From Eopsaltria australis (lineage: Eukaryota > Chordata > Aves > Passeriformes > Petroicidae), in assembly GCA_034509425.1 (NCBI GenBank), contig JAVTVJ010000011.1, positions 4,030,001-4,094,000 of the forward strand: 64,000 nt of DNA. The letters run 5' to 3'. Position numbers and translations under genes: made by a program. Below are positions 1 to 12,902 of this stretch, one piece after another. Position 1 is the stretch's first letter; each line of letters opens with the position of its first letter. The notes under the pieces were generated by a model. The model ran no database searches, was not told where the DNA came from, and saw only the letters and a program-made list of their open reading frames with translations.

Positions 1-3000
1 AGGTAGTTCTTAGGAAAAAGAATACATTACTATTTTTCATAGGAAATAGTATTTTTAGGACCAAAACATGAAACACAAAATGCAGTTTTGGCACAGCCTT
101 AACTGATAGTTTTAATACTAATGCGTTTTATTCTTATACCTCATAGGGACTTGGTGATTTGAGAGTCCCTAGAAAGGACTCAAATACTTGGGTTCTCTTC
201 TGAGTCTCATTATCAGCCTCAGATGACCAGGAGGTATATCTTCAACATCAGAAGAAAAACACATACCTTCTGTTAATTTGTTGCAAGAACTGCAAAGAAA
301 GGTGGATATGAGAGCTGGATGCTGTGACCATCACAGTTCAGTTCCATACACTAGGCATGCTCCCCACATCTGAAGTGTGGCTTGCATTTTTGGGAGGAAC
401 CACATTACTCACAGGAGATACAGACATAGAAATTGTTTGGATTATGTAAATTTAGCTCTTGTTCACAGAATATCATTCATTATTCATCTCTTAAAAAAAT
501 CTGTATCTTCATATACCAAAAAGCCATTCAAATGATATACCAGCTCTACTTGTATCCAATAATTTCCAAAGGGTTAAGGATAGACAAGAAATTAGTCTGG
601 ATGTTTCAGGAAGTGGAGAGGAACGGGATTTTCACAAGAAGAGGGGCTTTTGGCCTCTAAGAATCAATGAGCTTGTATCACTGAGTTTCGCAAGTATCCA
701 GTTACTTTCTACAAAATATTGTTTAAAACACTTGGAGTGAGGAAATGGGGTGCCAAGAAACCTATGTTACCTGACACTGTTGTCAAACTATTTGCCATGC
801 GTGTTCCCCACATTTCAGGCAAAGGAATGGACTAAGGTAAGTGGTTAATATTTTATCCTGCTTTAAACATGTTACCAACTTTGCAAACTAAATTATTTCC
901 AATACCAGGAAGCAACCATTTTCCTCCTGTTGCTGCTGCATAAGTTCACTGAAGAAAACCATAATAAATACAAAATTATATGATGCATAATAGTGCAAAT
1001 ACACAGGCCTCTTCAGTAAAGGTAGACAGTCAGATTTAGCATTTCTTACCTGTCAACCACACAGCTTCAAGATTTAAATAACTTTAATATATCCTTTTAA
1101 TTAAATAGGAAATTATATGCAAAACAGGAAAAATACTTAAATGAGCTATTTTTACATACAGTAGCCTCTAACTGTGGATCATAAAAGTTAACATCCCCAA
1201 TATTTAAAATGACAGACATCACCTGACTGAAAAGACTGAACAGGACCTGCTGGAAGCAGACAACTGGAAAAAGCATGCCTGAGAAAGGTAGACTATGGCA
1301 GTCTGTTTGGAGCATGGGAGGACTCTCCCCCAGCCCACTCACAAATCTCCCTTGCCCAGAATTGTCCCCAGGAACAAAACACTGTGGCCAGGTGCTCTGC
1401 CTAGAACATCTGCTGCTGTGTGGAGCTGCCAAGGCAACAGCATTCGGCTGGGACATTTTCCAAATCACAACGTTAGTACTCAGCTCACTCCTGACAGTGT
1501 CAGAGCTGGCACTCCCAGTGACCTTCCCCATAGAAATGACCCAGATATGCTGACTGCCACTCTTTAGGTCGCTGACAAGGTGTCCCAGATTATATCACTG
1601 ATGCTAGTCAGGTGGTCAGGCAGAAGGGCAAAACAGCTCTTTCAAGAAAGGGGACAGGCGCAACTCCAGTTAAACTCTCTTGAATCTTTACTCTTCTACA
1701 TATAAGAATATGGTGATGTAAGTGCTCAAGTTGGTGTTCCAGCCCACTCCCTATGCACCAAATGTACACAAACCCCTATCTGCAAAAAATACTTCCACCA
1801 TCGCTAAGAAATGAAACTTTTAAATAACCTTTTAAAAAGTTTGAAAGAAGAGCAGGGCTTTTTCCTTGTATAGTCCTTCCATCTCCAAAGGAAATTTGAA
1901 TCCAGCAATACAACTGTGGTATACCATAAAAACACCATAAACACACCATAACACTGCCTCAACCACCACTCCCTCCAGTTAAAACACTGGTCAGTTCTGG
2001 TACCACATATATACTATGGGGTCCTTCTTTGCATGGCCAAAGTCAAACTCCAGTAGTTTTTAGGCACAAATTGCCCTTTTTTCTGGACAGCACTAGCAAT
2101 GTGTCCCTTCCCCCCAGAAAAAGCTCAGGGGAACATTTTTAATCAGTAATATATTCTTTGTCAAGACAAACTACTGGGAACTCTAACACTGAAAGGTCTA
2201 CAGTACAGTATCATAAGTGATTACCCTTTTAAATCCTTTACAGGACCAGCTATCAACAATAAAACTTTTAGTAAGTACAAAAAATTATACCAAGCCAATC
2301 AGTTTGTCCAAAAAAGGCTGTTTTAAGAACACATACTGAAACCTATCCACTGATGAAGCAGGCAAATCATTAATAAACACTTCTGTAACATTAAATACAC
2401 CATATACTTTCTGTTCACCTCTATCTTTTTCATAATAATGATACTGAAACATAAATGTTAATAGAAGGACACAGTCTCTATAAGCCACTTTTTCATAAAG
2501 AGCATTCTTTCAAACAAATAAAAATATACTTCAGTTCATTATCAGCCTGTGGATAGCATAAAAATTCAAACACACTTCAGAACGCTTATCTGCATTGATG
2601 AAAGTCACACAAACGTTTGTTTTTTCTCTGCAATGGATAAGCTTGTCATCCCCGACTACAGAAGGACAAAAGATGAAGGAGATGCTACTCCCCACCTTGT
2701 TTTTTTGTTGGTGACAGGGGCTACATTCCAGCTCTGCTAGGTCCTGTAAAAGCCTTTCGCTTCCACATGCCCAATACACTCACTCCTACTTTTGAAACTA
2801 GCACCTATTTTCCATTAGTAGTACCTACACATAAAGGTGCTCAAAATGAGGGCTAAGCAAGTAGGGACATATCATTTAATAGGTTACTTTTAAAATGCTT
2901 CCCTTCCACTAATCTCCCCTGCAGTTTTTGTGTCTAAGCTTCCTCCTGCCTCACTCACCACTGCTATGAACACACAATGCATTTGGAACTACAGCAATTG

Positions 3001-4439
3001 TCGATGCATTGAAGGCTGCTCGATTTTATGTAGATCAGGTACCAACAGCATAAAGTTGAGAATAATACAAGCTTCAGCCTGTGCTTCTTAAGTGTGCTGG
3101 GACCTTGAGCACTTAGTAAGGCAATGAACCTGCAATGAGGTCTATGCCATCACAATTTCACTTCCACTAGAACCTGAGGAACCTGTTTTAAGGTGAATAT
3201 GGATGCTATTATCACACCTACACACCCCTGCTCCAGGAGGAAATGTCACAAAATGCCAGGTTCTGAAGTCCGGACTAAAGCAAACTAGGTCAACCTAGTT
3301 TGCAACCTCCATTTTCATCAGTAGCCTCCTGCCCTATTTTTAACTTGGTCTTTTTAGGAGGCTCTGTCTCCAATGGCCACACGTGCTACAGCTGAATCTT
3401 TGCAAACATGGCCTCTGACAGAGAAGAGGCTTATACCTATTCTTAAAATCCAGGGCTTTGAATTTCACTTTGGATCAAATGGCAATCAATGCAGGTCACA
3501 GGCCAACTTTTCTTCACACCTTTCATAAGAAATGCTGCTCAATGAACAATCAGCATGTTAGACTTCCCTTCAGTATGAATACAAAAGCACAGTTGTTAGA
3601 GCCTTTCCAGCTCAACTTTGATAGCTCTGCCTAAAGACACAATTCAGCTCCTGTGCAAAGTGCAGTCCTCAGCCCAAAATGTCCTCCAAATTCCATCTTC
3701 AAATTCGTAACTCTCTCAAGCTGGTATATAGTATCATACATCCAATAAACTCCCATGGATGCATAGCTACCTATAACATTAATACTTTAATTTAATCTTG
3801 TTATTTCTACATCTACTCCTTGTGAATTTAATTTTTCACTTGTGTTCTCTGCATAGATCCTTACAGATCAGAAAATAATGGCACTTATACCTTTTTGTCC
3901 TTCATGTTATTTACGGTAACACTTCTGGCTGTGAAAAGCTACAACTAACACTGCCATTATACTGCTGAACTAGTCTTAAAATTGGTAGAGCATCCACAGC
4001 AACCACAGTTTTGGAGAAAGAAACAGAAAAATCTTTCACTGGCCTGAAAAGCAGCAATTAAAGTTCCACAGCAACAGCATATGGAAAATCACACTGTGCC
4101 ACCATTTTACAGTAGATGTAAAAGGTATTTCAGTTAGGAAGAAAAATGGTTTAAAGAATCTTAATAACTAGGAAAAAAGCCAAGGATAACTAACATAGTT
4201 CTAAGCAAAGAAAAACCTTCTTCACATGTTGCTGTCTGTGTCATCACCACATTGTATGTATCTTTTGATCTCACCAACTACAAGAAGTGCAATCACACTG
4301 CCACATGTCCCAGCTGGCAGTTCCCATGGTCCATTCTCTAAGAACATTGAAAGTGTGCTCACTTCAGTTGGCCAAGGAAGTCTGTGCTTAGTTTAGTTTT
4401 TCTATCTTCATTAACCACAGACACAGTAAAAAGATTAAA

Positions 4440-4506
4440 TAAAAAAACCAACCAAACAAAAAAATCCAAACAAACAAAAACCTCAAACAAAACCCCACCA
4501 AAAAAT
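4440..4506. repeat. A/C-rich low-complexity tract
   Basis: The stretch is almost entirely A and C, built from irregular runs such as AAAC and CCAAACAA. It lies inside ITGBL1 intron 2. No function is implied. Confidence 0.8.
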
Positions 4507-6985
4507 TCACTACAATTGATTTTCCACTATACTGCAAAAACCCCACAGAGAAATAGGTATCAAGGAGTGATGTGGCAGGAATTAGTCCTGTATTCAACCT
4601 TCCCTTGCACACAACATGGGCTCCACTTATGGTAAGAAAGCCTGAGGCAATATGTAACTGTTTGAGGTCAGAACTACTACCTGCAAATAAACAGCAACAA
4701 GTATATTGTCTACTCTGAATGAAGCATAAATCCTTTGGGGATTTGATTGGTTTTTATTCAGTCTTCCTCCCTTAGCTCACCTCCTTGGAGAGCAGCAACA
4801 AAAGATAAAATATAGATGTCCCTGCCACTGCAGAGAGAATGACAGGACAGCATCTACTCGATTTCCTCAATACCCCATGATACATCAAGCAGATAAAAGG
4901 CCACAGAGGAGGACAGGAGACTCAGTGACTCAGGTCACAGTACTAGGTTTCTGTCTTCTTTGTTTCTGACTCCATGAGGGATCACCTGTTACTTTATCAA
5001 TCCCAGTGGGATAAAAGGCAAGAAAATTACTGGAACTCCCTCTAAAGCACCTTGAACCATAATGGGAGGGAAAGCACAGAAGTCTCAAGGGAAAGTAAAA
5101 GGACAGAAACATTCAAATCTGCTCTTCTTTATTACTCATGGCATAATCTTTTTCCCATTTTTATAAAATATTTATTAGAAAAAGCAAATCAATCAGATGG
5201 ACATTTGACATTTTCTTTATCTTCAGGCCTTCTCTCTCCAGAATATGATTGTTCAACAACTGGTCCAGAAAGTGGAGCTGACACAGAAAGTGTCTTTAAG
5301 ATAATAAGCTGGATATTGAGCAACTAAAACTTTTGCTTAGTTTGGGACAGGCAAGGGAAGCGGAGATATGTCTGACTCGACTGGCAGGGAAGCACAGCTA
5401 TCTTTGGCATTTGTGACTCAAACAACTCTGCCTCTCCATCTCTGAATATGAACACCATTGCTGACCAGTCATCAGTCACTTGAAAAAGAAATCACTCTGG
5501 CAGCTTGAAAAGTAGCTTGTTTTAAACTCAAATACCATGGCTTTCTAGAGGGATACTGAAAGAGTGTCTAGAAATGGTACCACACGGTACCAGTCAGCAA
5601 TTACTGTTGTTGTCCATGTCAGGAGAGACCCACAATTAAAAGGGACAGCAAATCTCAAAATAAAAACATGAAAAAGAAAATTAAAGCAGAAAGCAGAAAT
5701 AGAACTGCAGTAAGACATTATGGCTATTCACTTAGAGGAAACACAATTTCATCATTAAGTCAAAAACTGGGCCCAAAAATGCAAAGAAAGGGAAGTATGT
5801 CATACATTGGAAATCGGCCTGGTGATGTAATGTTAAGAAACATCACTGGATTCAGTTCACTGAATAGCTGGGTAGGGGAAAATATTAATCATACAACATA
5901 AGGTACAGTCTCCTGCCAGTTATCCTGGATCTGACCTTCTTTTCTATGCTCTCTTCCTCCCATGTACACACAATTTCAGTGACTAAAAACATGAGGGGAG
6001 AATGAAGAGGGCAACAAGCACAGACTGAAAGGAAGTGTTTCACCACCTGCACCCTTCACAGTTGTTTCCCTCCCCAGGACTTTGTACAGAATTTTTTACT
6101 ACTTATTTTTTTTTTCCAGAAGAGAGAATTCAAATTATCTCACATCTCAGTGGCAACACAGCTTTAATACTTCAGCTAGAAGTGACAAAGTGACAAGTAC
6201 AGAAAACGATTTTTTAAAAAACATTTAATCACTTAGCATTCACATCTTTGAACTACTGCATGAAATGGTACCCAAAAGCTAAATATTGTTAAGAGATCTC
6301 TTGGCTCTGTTTATTCTGTCAGCACCCTTTACCACCAAAGCAGTGACAAAACTTGCAGCCACTGTTCATAATATTAACAGGAACATGATGGTGGAATTTA
6401 TAGCAGAATATCAAAATTGAAGGAGCTTTCAGTTTTCTTTTATGCAATTAACCCAGCAACAACAGCAAGCACTTTGAAATCACACTACCAATCAAAAATT
6501 CATGTTTGGGACAGCAAAGCACTGAAATGCTATGATATTTCTTATGTAGGAGGATTTAACACTGCTAACTTGCAGACTCTATAAAGCAGTTTCTCTACAG
6601 AACTCTGAAGTCATAGGTGCCAAATATAAATCTTTTCCTCATAATTCCATTCTTGATCATTTAATGTTATTACTGGACTTCTTGGATAAATGGTTGCTAA
6701 AATAAGTTTGCTCTTTTTTCCTACAAAATTTGCCAAACCAACTGCTGGAATGCATTTGTATTGTCCTCTTACTAGAAGAATTCCTGTAACATTCCCATTG
6801 ACCTAATTGCAGGTTTTGGCCTGAAAAGATGACACGTTTCTGTGAATCTGGTAAAGCTGTTGAAGCAGGAATATTCAAAATGAAGTACCCTTCTGGCCCC
6901 TTTCATCAAGCTCCAGGCTGAATCCCCTTAGGAATGTGATGGCATTTCTTCTCCCTGCTTTTTTCTAAAATCCTATTCTAAGCTG

Positions 6986-6988
<3 letters not shown>

Positions 6989-7017
<29 letters not shown>
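6989..7017. repeat. Poly(A) run, 29 bases
   Basis: This is an uninterrupted run of 29 A on the plus strand inside ITGBL1 intron 2. No retrocopy or SINE body was recognised upstream of it, so a simple mononucleotide repeat is the safest reading. Confidence 0.9.
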
Positions 7018-7019
<2 letters not shown>

Positions 7020-7753
7020 AGATGAAAATCTGACCAAAATAACCCAGAAACTTAAGTAAAGACAGCTGGAAAGATGAAAGAGTGATAATGTTTAGATGTA
7101 AACCAAGCAACATGTTCCAACAACTGGCAGGGACTAAATTCTGTCCCAGTAATGTATGTTATTAAAGAACACTCTGTTAGTGGGGAAATCCCTGAAACCA
7201 CAATACAATTACATTGTTTTAAGTCTTTATTTGGAAAGTATTATCATTACCTAGAGAAAAACAGAGTTTTCAGATTTCTATGCCCTCAGTGTGGTACCTC
7301 TTACAGGAAGTCTTTTTTCTCATAGCAGGAGAAGAAAAAATAATAATCACAGGACAAAAGTGATTGTTTGGAGATAGTTTAGAGCCTGAGTAGATACCAT
7401 AAACCATCATTAGGCAAGCAGTTCAAATGAAGAAATATAGAAAAATGTGAGCAATTCTGCATACTGTATTAGATTTAAAACACAGTTTGCAGAGCCTCCA
7501 ACCAAAAGCAACTTCTGCTTTTGCCCCTGATGCAGATAAATCTTGCTCTAGGCTAAGTCCCATTTTATGGCAGACACAGTGCCTGTAACTTGTGTCCTTT
7601 AATCTGGCAAAATCCTTGGATGTGCCCACAATTCCGTTTCAGGGACCCATATATAATCATGTCTCTATCAGTGTGCTGTGCTCCAAACATAATTCTGCTT
7701 TCAATACATACTCCTAATTTTGTGAGTTTCTGCCATCATCAGGGCTTCCTTAC

Positions 7754-7965
7754 CTGAGCAGATTCTCCCGTCGTAGGTCTCGCACACCCAGTCGTGGCAC
7801 TCGCACAGCGGACCATAGTATTTGCCAGTCTCAGTCACTTGGCAGATGCAGACCCCACACTCACACCTGCCTCTGTCATTGCACAGCTTCCCCCCCGGGA
7901 TGCGGCACCTGAGCTCCGACTCAGTCCGGGACAGCCGGCAGGAAGCAGGAATACCCAAACCACTC
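7754..7965 (-). CDS. ITGBL1: ITGBL1 coding exon 2 (first integrin-type EGF repeat)
   Basis: Integrin beta-like protein 1 is a secreted protein made of tandem integrin-type EGF repeats like those of the integrin beta stalk, without the integrin head or transmembrane segment. This 212-bp exon gives 70 whole codons plus one base at each end. It reads through the [12 protein letters not shown] opening, then [24 protein letters not shown] and ICSG, matching the known cysteine spacing of the first ITGBL1 repeat. The minus-strand acceptor is a CACAG just above 7965 and the donor is GTAAGG just below 7754. The first base completes an Arg codon begun in exon 1. Compared with the human protein as I remember it, the stretch between the CR-x-PG and the LC motif is a few residues shorter. 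The family assignment is close to certain. Confidence 0.95.
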
Positions 7966-9235
7966 CTGTGGAGGACAGCAAACAGAAGCAGCTGTGGTCA
8001 AAGCCAGGGGCTGCAGCTCAGAGCCCATGAGAGTTTGGCTCATGGGAAACCACCCTCCTGTCACTGGCTTCAGCCAATACCCAGAATATTGCTCCTACCA
8101 CCCCCTTGGGCTATGGTTGCAAATTATTACTTGCCTCAAATCACCCATTTTTCTTCATTTTCATCAGAAATCTCATTGCTACCTGTAAGAATGCTTATAC
8201 TTTATTCTACTTACCTTTCTAACTATATTGCGCTCATCTACTTTCTCATCAGGCATATGTAGTATATATGCATAAACACGTATAGTTTGATTATCTATCA
8301 TGAAACATTTTGAACTTAATTATTTCAAAAAGTTTAAAGACGCCATATACATCCAAACATCTGGGTAGCATAACAGGAATATATATCATAAAGCAAACTT
8401 ATGGTTGATTCTAATAAAATGCTTGCCAAAGTAATCCTTCTGGTTGTCAGACAAATATGATCCATGCTTTCAATGGAAAAGGAAACCAAAGTAATCATGG
8501 CTTTCCTCACAACAGTGTAGTTTGTGGCTGTGGTTTCAGTAAAGCCAGCAGAATCCAATGCTAGATCTGTAGATTTGCAGCTCTGCCATGCTATTGTACC
8601 ATGCACCACAGCACAACGAGACCAGGACTTTCAGGACACACTCAGGGAAAATCACACTTCGTCTCATCAGGAGTTGAATCGCAGGAAAAAAGAACAAAGG
8701 ACTGCTCAGGCCAAAAATAGGTCTTTCCAATGCTAAGGAATACTGAAGATGCAGATGAGTAGAACCTGCCCTTCTGGATTTTGCAAGGCTCTGGAGCAAA
8801 GGAGCTGCTGGCCTTAGGAGCCAGTGTGTGCTGGCTGTAATGGAGGTGGAGAGTGAAGGGCAATGTGCCTCGCTGTGCCGCTGCACCAAAGCGCAGCAAT
8901 AAGCAGGGTTCTGTGGTTAGGTGCCTGCTCCACTAAGGCAGCAGGTTTTAGAAGTTTGCGTGTAAAGAGTCATCACTATCCAGCTCTTCCCCCTTCGCTG
9001 CTTTCAAAGTGTGCACCTTGGGCATCAAATGCCTTGTTGCAAATAACTCTGCAGTCCGCACAAGCACTCACCTACAAAGGTTCCCAGTGACCCAGAGCGT
9101 TTCCCTCAGTGTCACTTAAAAGCAGGCAAAGAGCCAACAAACTGCTCCACTGCACCCTCTGCAACCCCAGCTTCCACACTCTTGGCACCTCCAAATCAGT
9201 CGCAACCCCCCGTGAGCCCTGAGAGCCGCACTTAC
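7966..9235 (-). other. ITGBL1: ITGBL1 intron 1
   Basis: This 1270-base intron lies between the signal-peptide exon (donor GTAAG at 9231-9235, read on the minus strand) and exon 2. I see no further exon or named repeat in it. Several open frames of 60 to 146 codons occur on both strands, with no family resemblance and no support from splicing. Confidence 0.9.
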
Positions 9236-9500
9236 CGCGGGGCCGGGGGCCCGGCCGGCAGCGCGGGGCCCAGCAGCAGCAGCAGCCCCAGCAGCGCCGG
9301 TGCGAGCATGGTGCGGGCTGCGCTGAGCCGCACCTGGAGCGCTCCTGCAGACGGGCGGACAGACAGCCGGACAGAGCCGCCAGACACGCGGAGAGCTGCG
9401 GGCTGGACAAGCCCGGCTCCAGCGCTGCTCCCCCCGTGCCGCAGTGGCTCTGATTAGCTGCCTGGGAGCGGGATTTGGGCAGCACTCTGGGAAGGAGGCC
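9130..9500 (-). promoter_or_regulatory. ITGBL1: ITGBL1 CpG island: 5' UTR and promoter region
   Basis: GC content and CpG density rise sharply around the ITGBL1 start codon and fall off beyond about 9500. The 5' UTR lies in about 9310-9450, rich in CCG, GCG and CTG. I did not identify a convincing TATA box. An AT-rich TTTTAAAA near 9580 is a possible but unsupported candidate. The transcription start cannot be fixed from sequence alone. Confidence 0.7.
9236..9309 (-). CDS. ITGBL1: ITGBL1 coding exon 1 (start codon and signal peptide)
   Basis: The ATG is read from 9309 downward. It gives 24 codons plus two bases of an Arg codon that exon 2 completes. The peptide starts MLAPALLG, followed by a run of Leu and then a GPALPAGPPAP stretch: a short hydrophobic core and a small-residue cleavage region, as expected of a secretory signal peptide. 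The start was chosen because it lies in a GC-rich region, has A at -3, and splices in frame to exon 2 through a GTAAG donor. The signal region is shorter than in the human protein (from memory, about 37 residues before the equivalent junction). The Leu run is encoded by five CTG codons in a row, a small trinucleotide tract. Sequence similarity alone is weak here; the call rests on position and frame. Confidence 0.88.
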
Positions 9501-10522
9501 GGTGCCAAACCCCGAAGTTTACAGTCTAGGCAGGGAAGTAATTAGAAACAGTTGCGCAGCCAGATGGTTTATTTTGATGTTTTAAAAGTGGCCCGTTCAC
9601 AGATGTGAAGGAACTGTCTCACTCTCAAAGTACAGGCACCGTAAATATTTGAGGTATGTGTATTCCCCGTCCTTTGACAGATGGCTGCTTGGGATAATCT
9701 GGGAAACTTGTACGGACGAGGAGACAGGAGCCGCGCTCTCCAGCTGCAGCATCCCTGCCGGACTGCTGGAGCACCTCCCTGGCGCCTGCCTCCCCAGGTC
9801 CATCCCTTCCCTCCTTCCCCTGAGGTCACCTGCTCACGTCACTGCACCGTGCGACACTGTAGGCTGCCAACCTTCACCAGCATGAGTGACTGCACTTTAA
9901 AAGTATTATTAGTTAGCCACTTCCTAATGCCTTATCAAAACGCAGTCTTGTACTTCATCACAGCAGTGGGAGATTTTTGAATTGCTTTAAAACTAAGCTA
10001 AAAGGAAGGACAGTCTCTCCAAATGAATCAGCTTTGGCAGATACAGCCACGTGCTCTTCTTTATGCTGTGGAAAAGTTTTTGATCACTCTAGCTGTCCTG
10101 GGAAATTGCTGATTGCCTGATACCTCCCTGGGATGGAAAGCTGTTTCAGAAACAAACTTTGACCACAGAAGATGGTAAGTTATAGGTGTCTTAGTCTACA
10201 CACACACATACGCATTTTTAAAGCAGGCAGCTGACAGAAAAAGCTTTCACTGGTTCTGAAGCCTGTATTAGAGATTCTAGACCTCAGTAGGTTTTTCAGA
10301 ATGAAAAACCCTTGTTTTAGTTTTATATTAAATATCTAATATACCACAGATTACACTGTTCCAGAAAATATATCCAGATTTAGTTAAAAATCTCTGACTC
10401 AGAGGCTGCCTTTCCTATGAGTTTAAGTGGGTGTCTTACATTTTACATAGTGAACTCAAGGCTATGATTCACAGCATTCCTGCTAACATAACTAGAACTA
10501 GTTCTGTTACTTATCTTCCTGC

Positions 10523-10542
10523 AAAAAAAAAAAAAAAAAAAA
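10523..10542. repeat. Poly(A) run, 20 bases
   Basis: This is an uninterrupted A run in the intergenic region with no retrocopy recognised upstream. Confidence 0.9.
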
Positions 10543-12704
10543 TGCATCAAGCATTTGACTTTGTTCTGCTGGCCTTATAGATGACAAAAGAACCTTTAAA
10601 GTCTAGTTTGGGGCCTATTTTCAGTCAAGTATCCACTCCGTTGGAGGATAAAACTTTATCGAAACAATAAAGAAGAGACTGGACAAAATCTGCTCTAGCA
10701 TGTTGTAAACATACATTCTTATTCCCCGAAGATATACAGGGAATTATTATTATTATTTCGACGGACTATTAAAACACATATTTTAGTAAGTTATCTTGAA
10801 GTTGTGAAGTGCAAAACTTCAGTCTACTCATAGTGTGCTGCCTTCTTTATGACACATAGTTTTACCCTAAAATACAAGGAAGTAGAATTAGGATGCAAAA
10901 AACATCTAAAAGCCCCATATACTGCTGTTGCATACTGTATCTAATTTTTTACCAATTTTGCTGCCCTTTATAGTATATTTCATATCACAAATGCACTAAA
11001 ATATTTTCTTGACCAACACAGATCATAAAAACCCTGTATTGAGCGATCTGTTGGCTTCAGTCCTGTGAATGTTTGCAGTCCTGCTAACCACATGCATTTG
11101 ACTTACTTTGGTGGACCTAGCAAAAAGGGAAGTAATATTGGCAGGCATTTATTTCTGACAGTCCTTGAACTTTGAAGTTCATGCTTAATGCAGCACTATG
11201 TTCTGTCTGTATGACAGTTTTTGAAATGTATTTATAATGCTACAGTAAAAAATACTTATAAATTAAAACCCTTTAGATCACAGAAAGGAACACTTTTAAG
11301 AATAATGTCTGTCAGAAATTGTACTGCCTGAAGTCTCAATTTAGCGAAGAATAAATAGAAAGCTTTGCATTTTAAACAATAGTAATTCCCTTTTAGCACT
11401 AAATTGATCTTTAATCCACAAATTTAAAGGTTGTCATCTGTTCATCTTCCTCCTTTTTCCCTAAGCAGACTGGAACTAACAGGTATTCAGAAGACTTTCA
11501 AGCAGTCTACAAACTATAACTTCAAATGTGCGAGGAGAAGACATTCACTATTATATTTATCACTGTCTTATTTTTTATTAATTTACATCTGTCATGTTTT
11601 GAAGAAACCTTTTGGCTGTGGACCTTCTGAATTTGGAGAAGGCATACTTACACAGTCCAAGGGTGCAACATTTGAAATGTGCACCCAGAACTTAAATTTA
11701 ATAAATGCTTTCATGTGCACATCTCTAATAAATATCTCAGTGCTCCCTTGATGGATTTTAACCTTTGCTCAGATTATTATTTAATCATTTAAGCCTAGAA
11801 TGTTTGTATGCATGCATGTATATACATGTATATAAATACTTATCTATCTACATATGATGCGCATGTATTCAGGAGCTAATTGGCTTCCAAACAGACTGTA
11901 AATTCAATTTAAAAGGAGCCAATCTCTTTCTAAATAGGAACCTGACATGCTGCTTTGAGAACTGCTCACTTCCTTTCAGCCACTCCTGTCCACAACCCTA
12001 AGGAACTTTGTTCTCTGTTGGACAACATACACCTACACAAAGCACAGCACTCACAAAATGCTACTTTTCCTATGCATTGGAGTTTCAGACTAAGGCTCTA
12101 GACCTGTAGGTGCTTGGTAAATGTATAGTTTCCAAGTGGTAATGCCACTGCTTGCAGAGTAAAGGTAGAAAAGAGAAAGTCAACATATTGCTGATGAGGA
12201 GGAGAAGCTGGAACACACTTGCTAATACTTACTAAACAGCCTTTTCAAAAGTAGGCAATAAGTTTAATTTTTTGTGAGGCACAAAATTACTTTAAATAAA
12301 GGCATAGAATCAAAAAAATAGGTGCTGTTAAGCATACTTACACTTGAATCTCATTTTTTAAGTGTATCCCTATTACTGTTCTTGATAAAAGTTTGCAGGA
12401 TTAGGTATGATCAGAGATTGGGATAAACTTTTTCTCTGCAATTTTAATGACCAGTAGAGGAACCAGTAGGGTAACTTCCTGTCCAGACTGGTGAAGGTTA
12501 TTTTTCTGATTTTGTAGTCTTCTGAACTGTGTAAAAACTAAGCTTCAAGACTGGGGATAGACAAGATAATTCATAGGCAGTGATTTTTTTTCTTTTTTAG
12601 GGCAAACAATATCTTAACTTCAACTTTGCCAGAATTGTTTTTGTAATAAATCAAATAAGAATAATATTGTAAAGATAGGGAAAAAAACATAAGAAAAAGC
12701 TTTT

Positions 12705-12902
12705 TTTCCTGTAAGAGTGGTCTAATGCTGGAGCAGAACGACCAGCAATGAGGTGGAATCTTCACCCTTGGACATATTCAAAAGCCATCTGGACAGGGTT
12801 TGGGCAACATGCTTTAGGCTATCCTGCTCTGAGCAGGCAGGTTAGACTAGACCATCTCCAGAGATCCTTTCCAACCTCAAATACTCCATAATTCTATGAC
12901 TC
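12705..12902 (+). mobile_element. CR1 LINE 3' fragment
   Basis: The sequence follows the CR1 3' region: a GTCTAATGCTGGAGCAGAAC-like stretch, a GTGGAATCTTCACCCTTGGA segment, GACAGGGTTTGGGCAACATG, and the closing GATCCTTTCCAACCTCAAATACTCC followed by the ATTCTATGA tail. It is 5' truncated, as most CR1 copies are, and moderately diverged. Confidence 0.85.

Larger units (their letters stand above)
1..7753 (-). other. ITGBL1: ITGBL1 intron 2 (3' part lies beyond the left edge)
   Basis: This is non-coding sequence downstream (on the minus strand) of ITGBL1 exon 2. I looked on the minus strand for the cysteine-rich I-EGF repeats that should follow and saw none, so the next exon lies outside the window. 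Contents that can be named are an A/C-rich low-complexity tract near 4440-4506 and a 29-base A run at 6989-7017. Between 1215 and 1600 the sequence is more GC-rich than its surroundings and carries overlapping open frames on both strands, but no recognisable protein. No clear CR1 element was seen here. Confidence 0.75.

Noticed and set aside
7822..8262. A 146-codon plus-strand frame antisense to ITGBL1 exon 2
   Set aside because: It mirrors the constrained cysteine-rich exon on the opposite strand and then runs into intron sequence. It has no protein resemblance.
8536..9508. Minus-strand frames of 117 to 137 codons around ITGBL1 exon 1 in other reading frames
   Set aside because: They do not use the frame that splices to exon 2, and they read through the donor site. 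They are shadows of a GC-rich promoter region.
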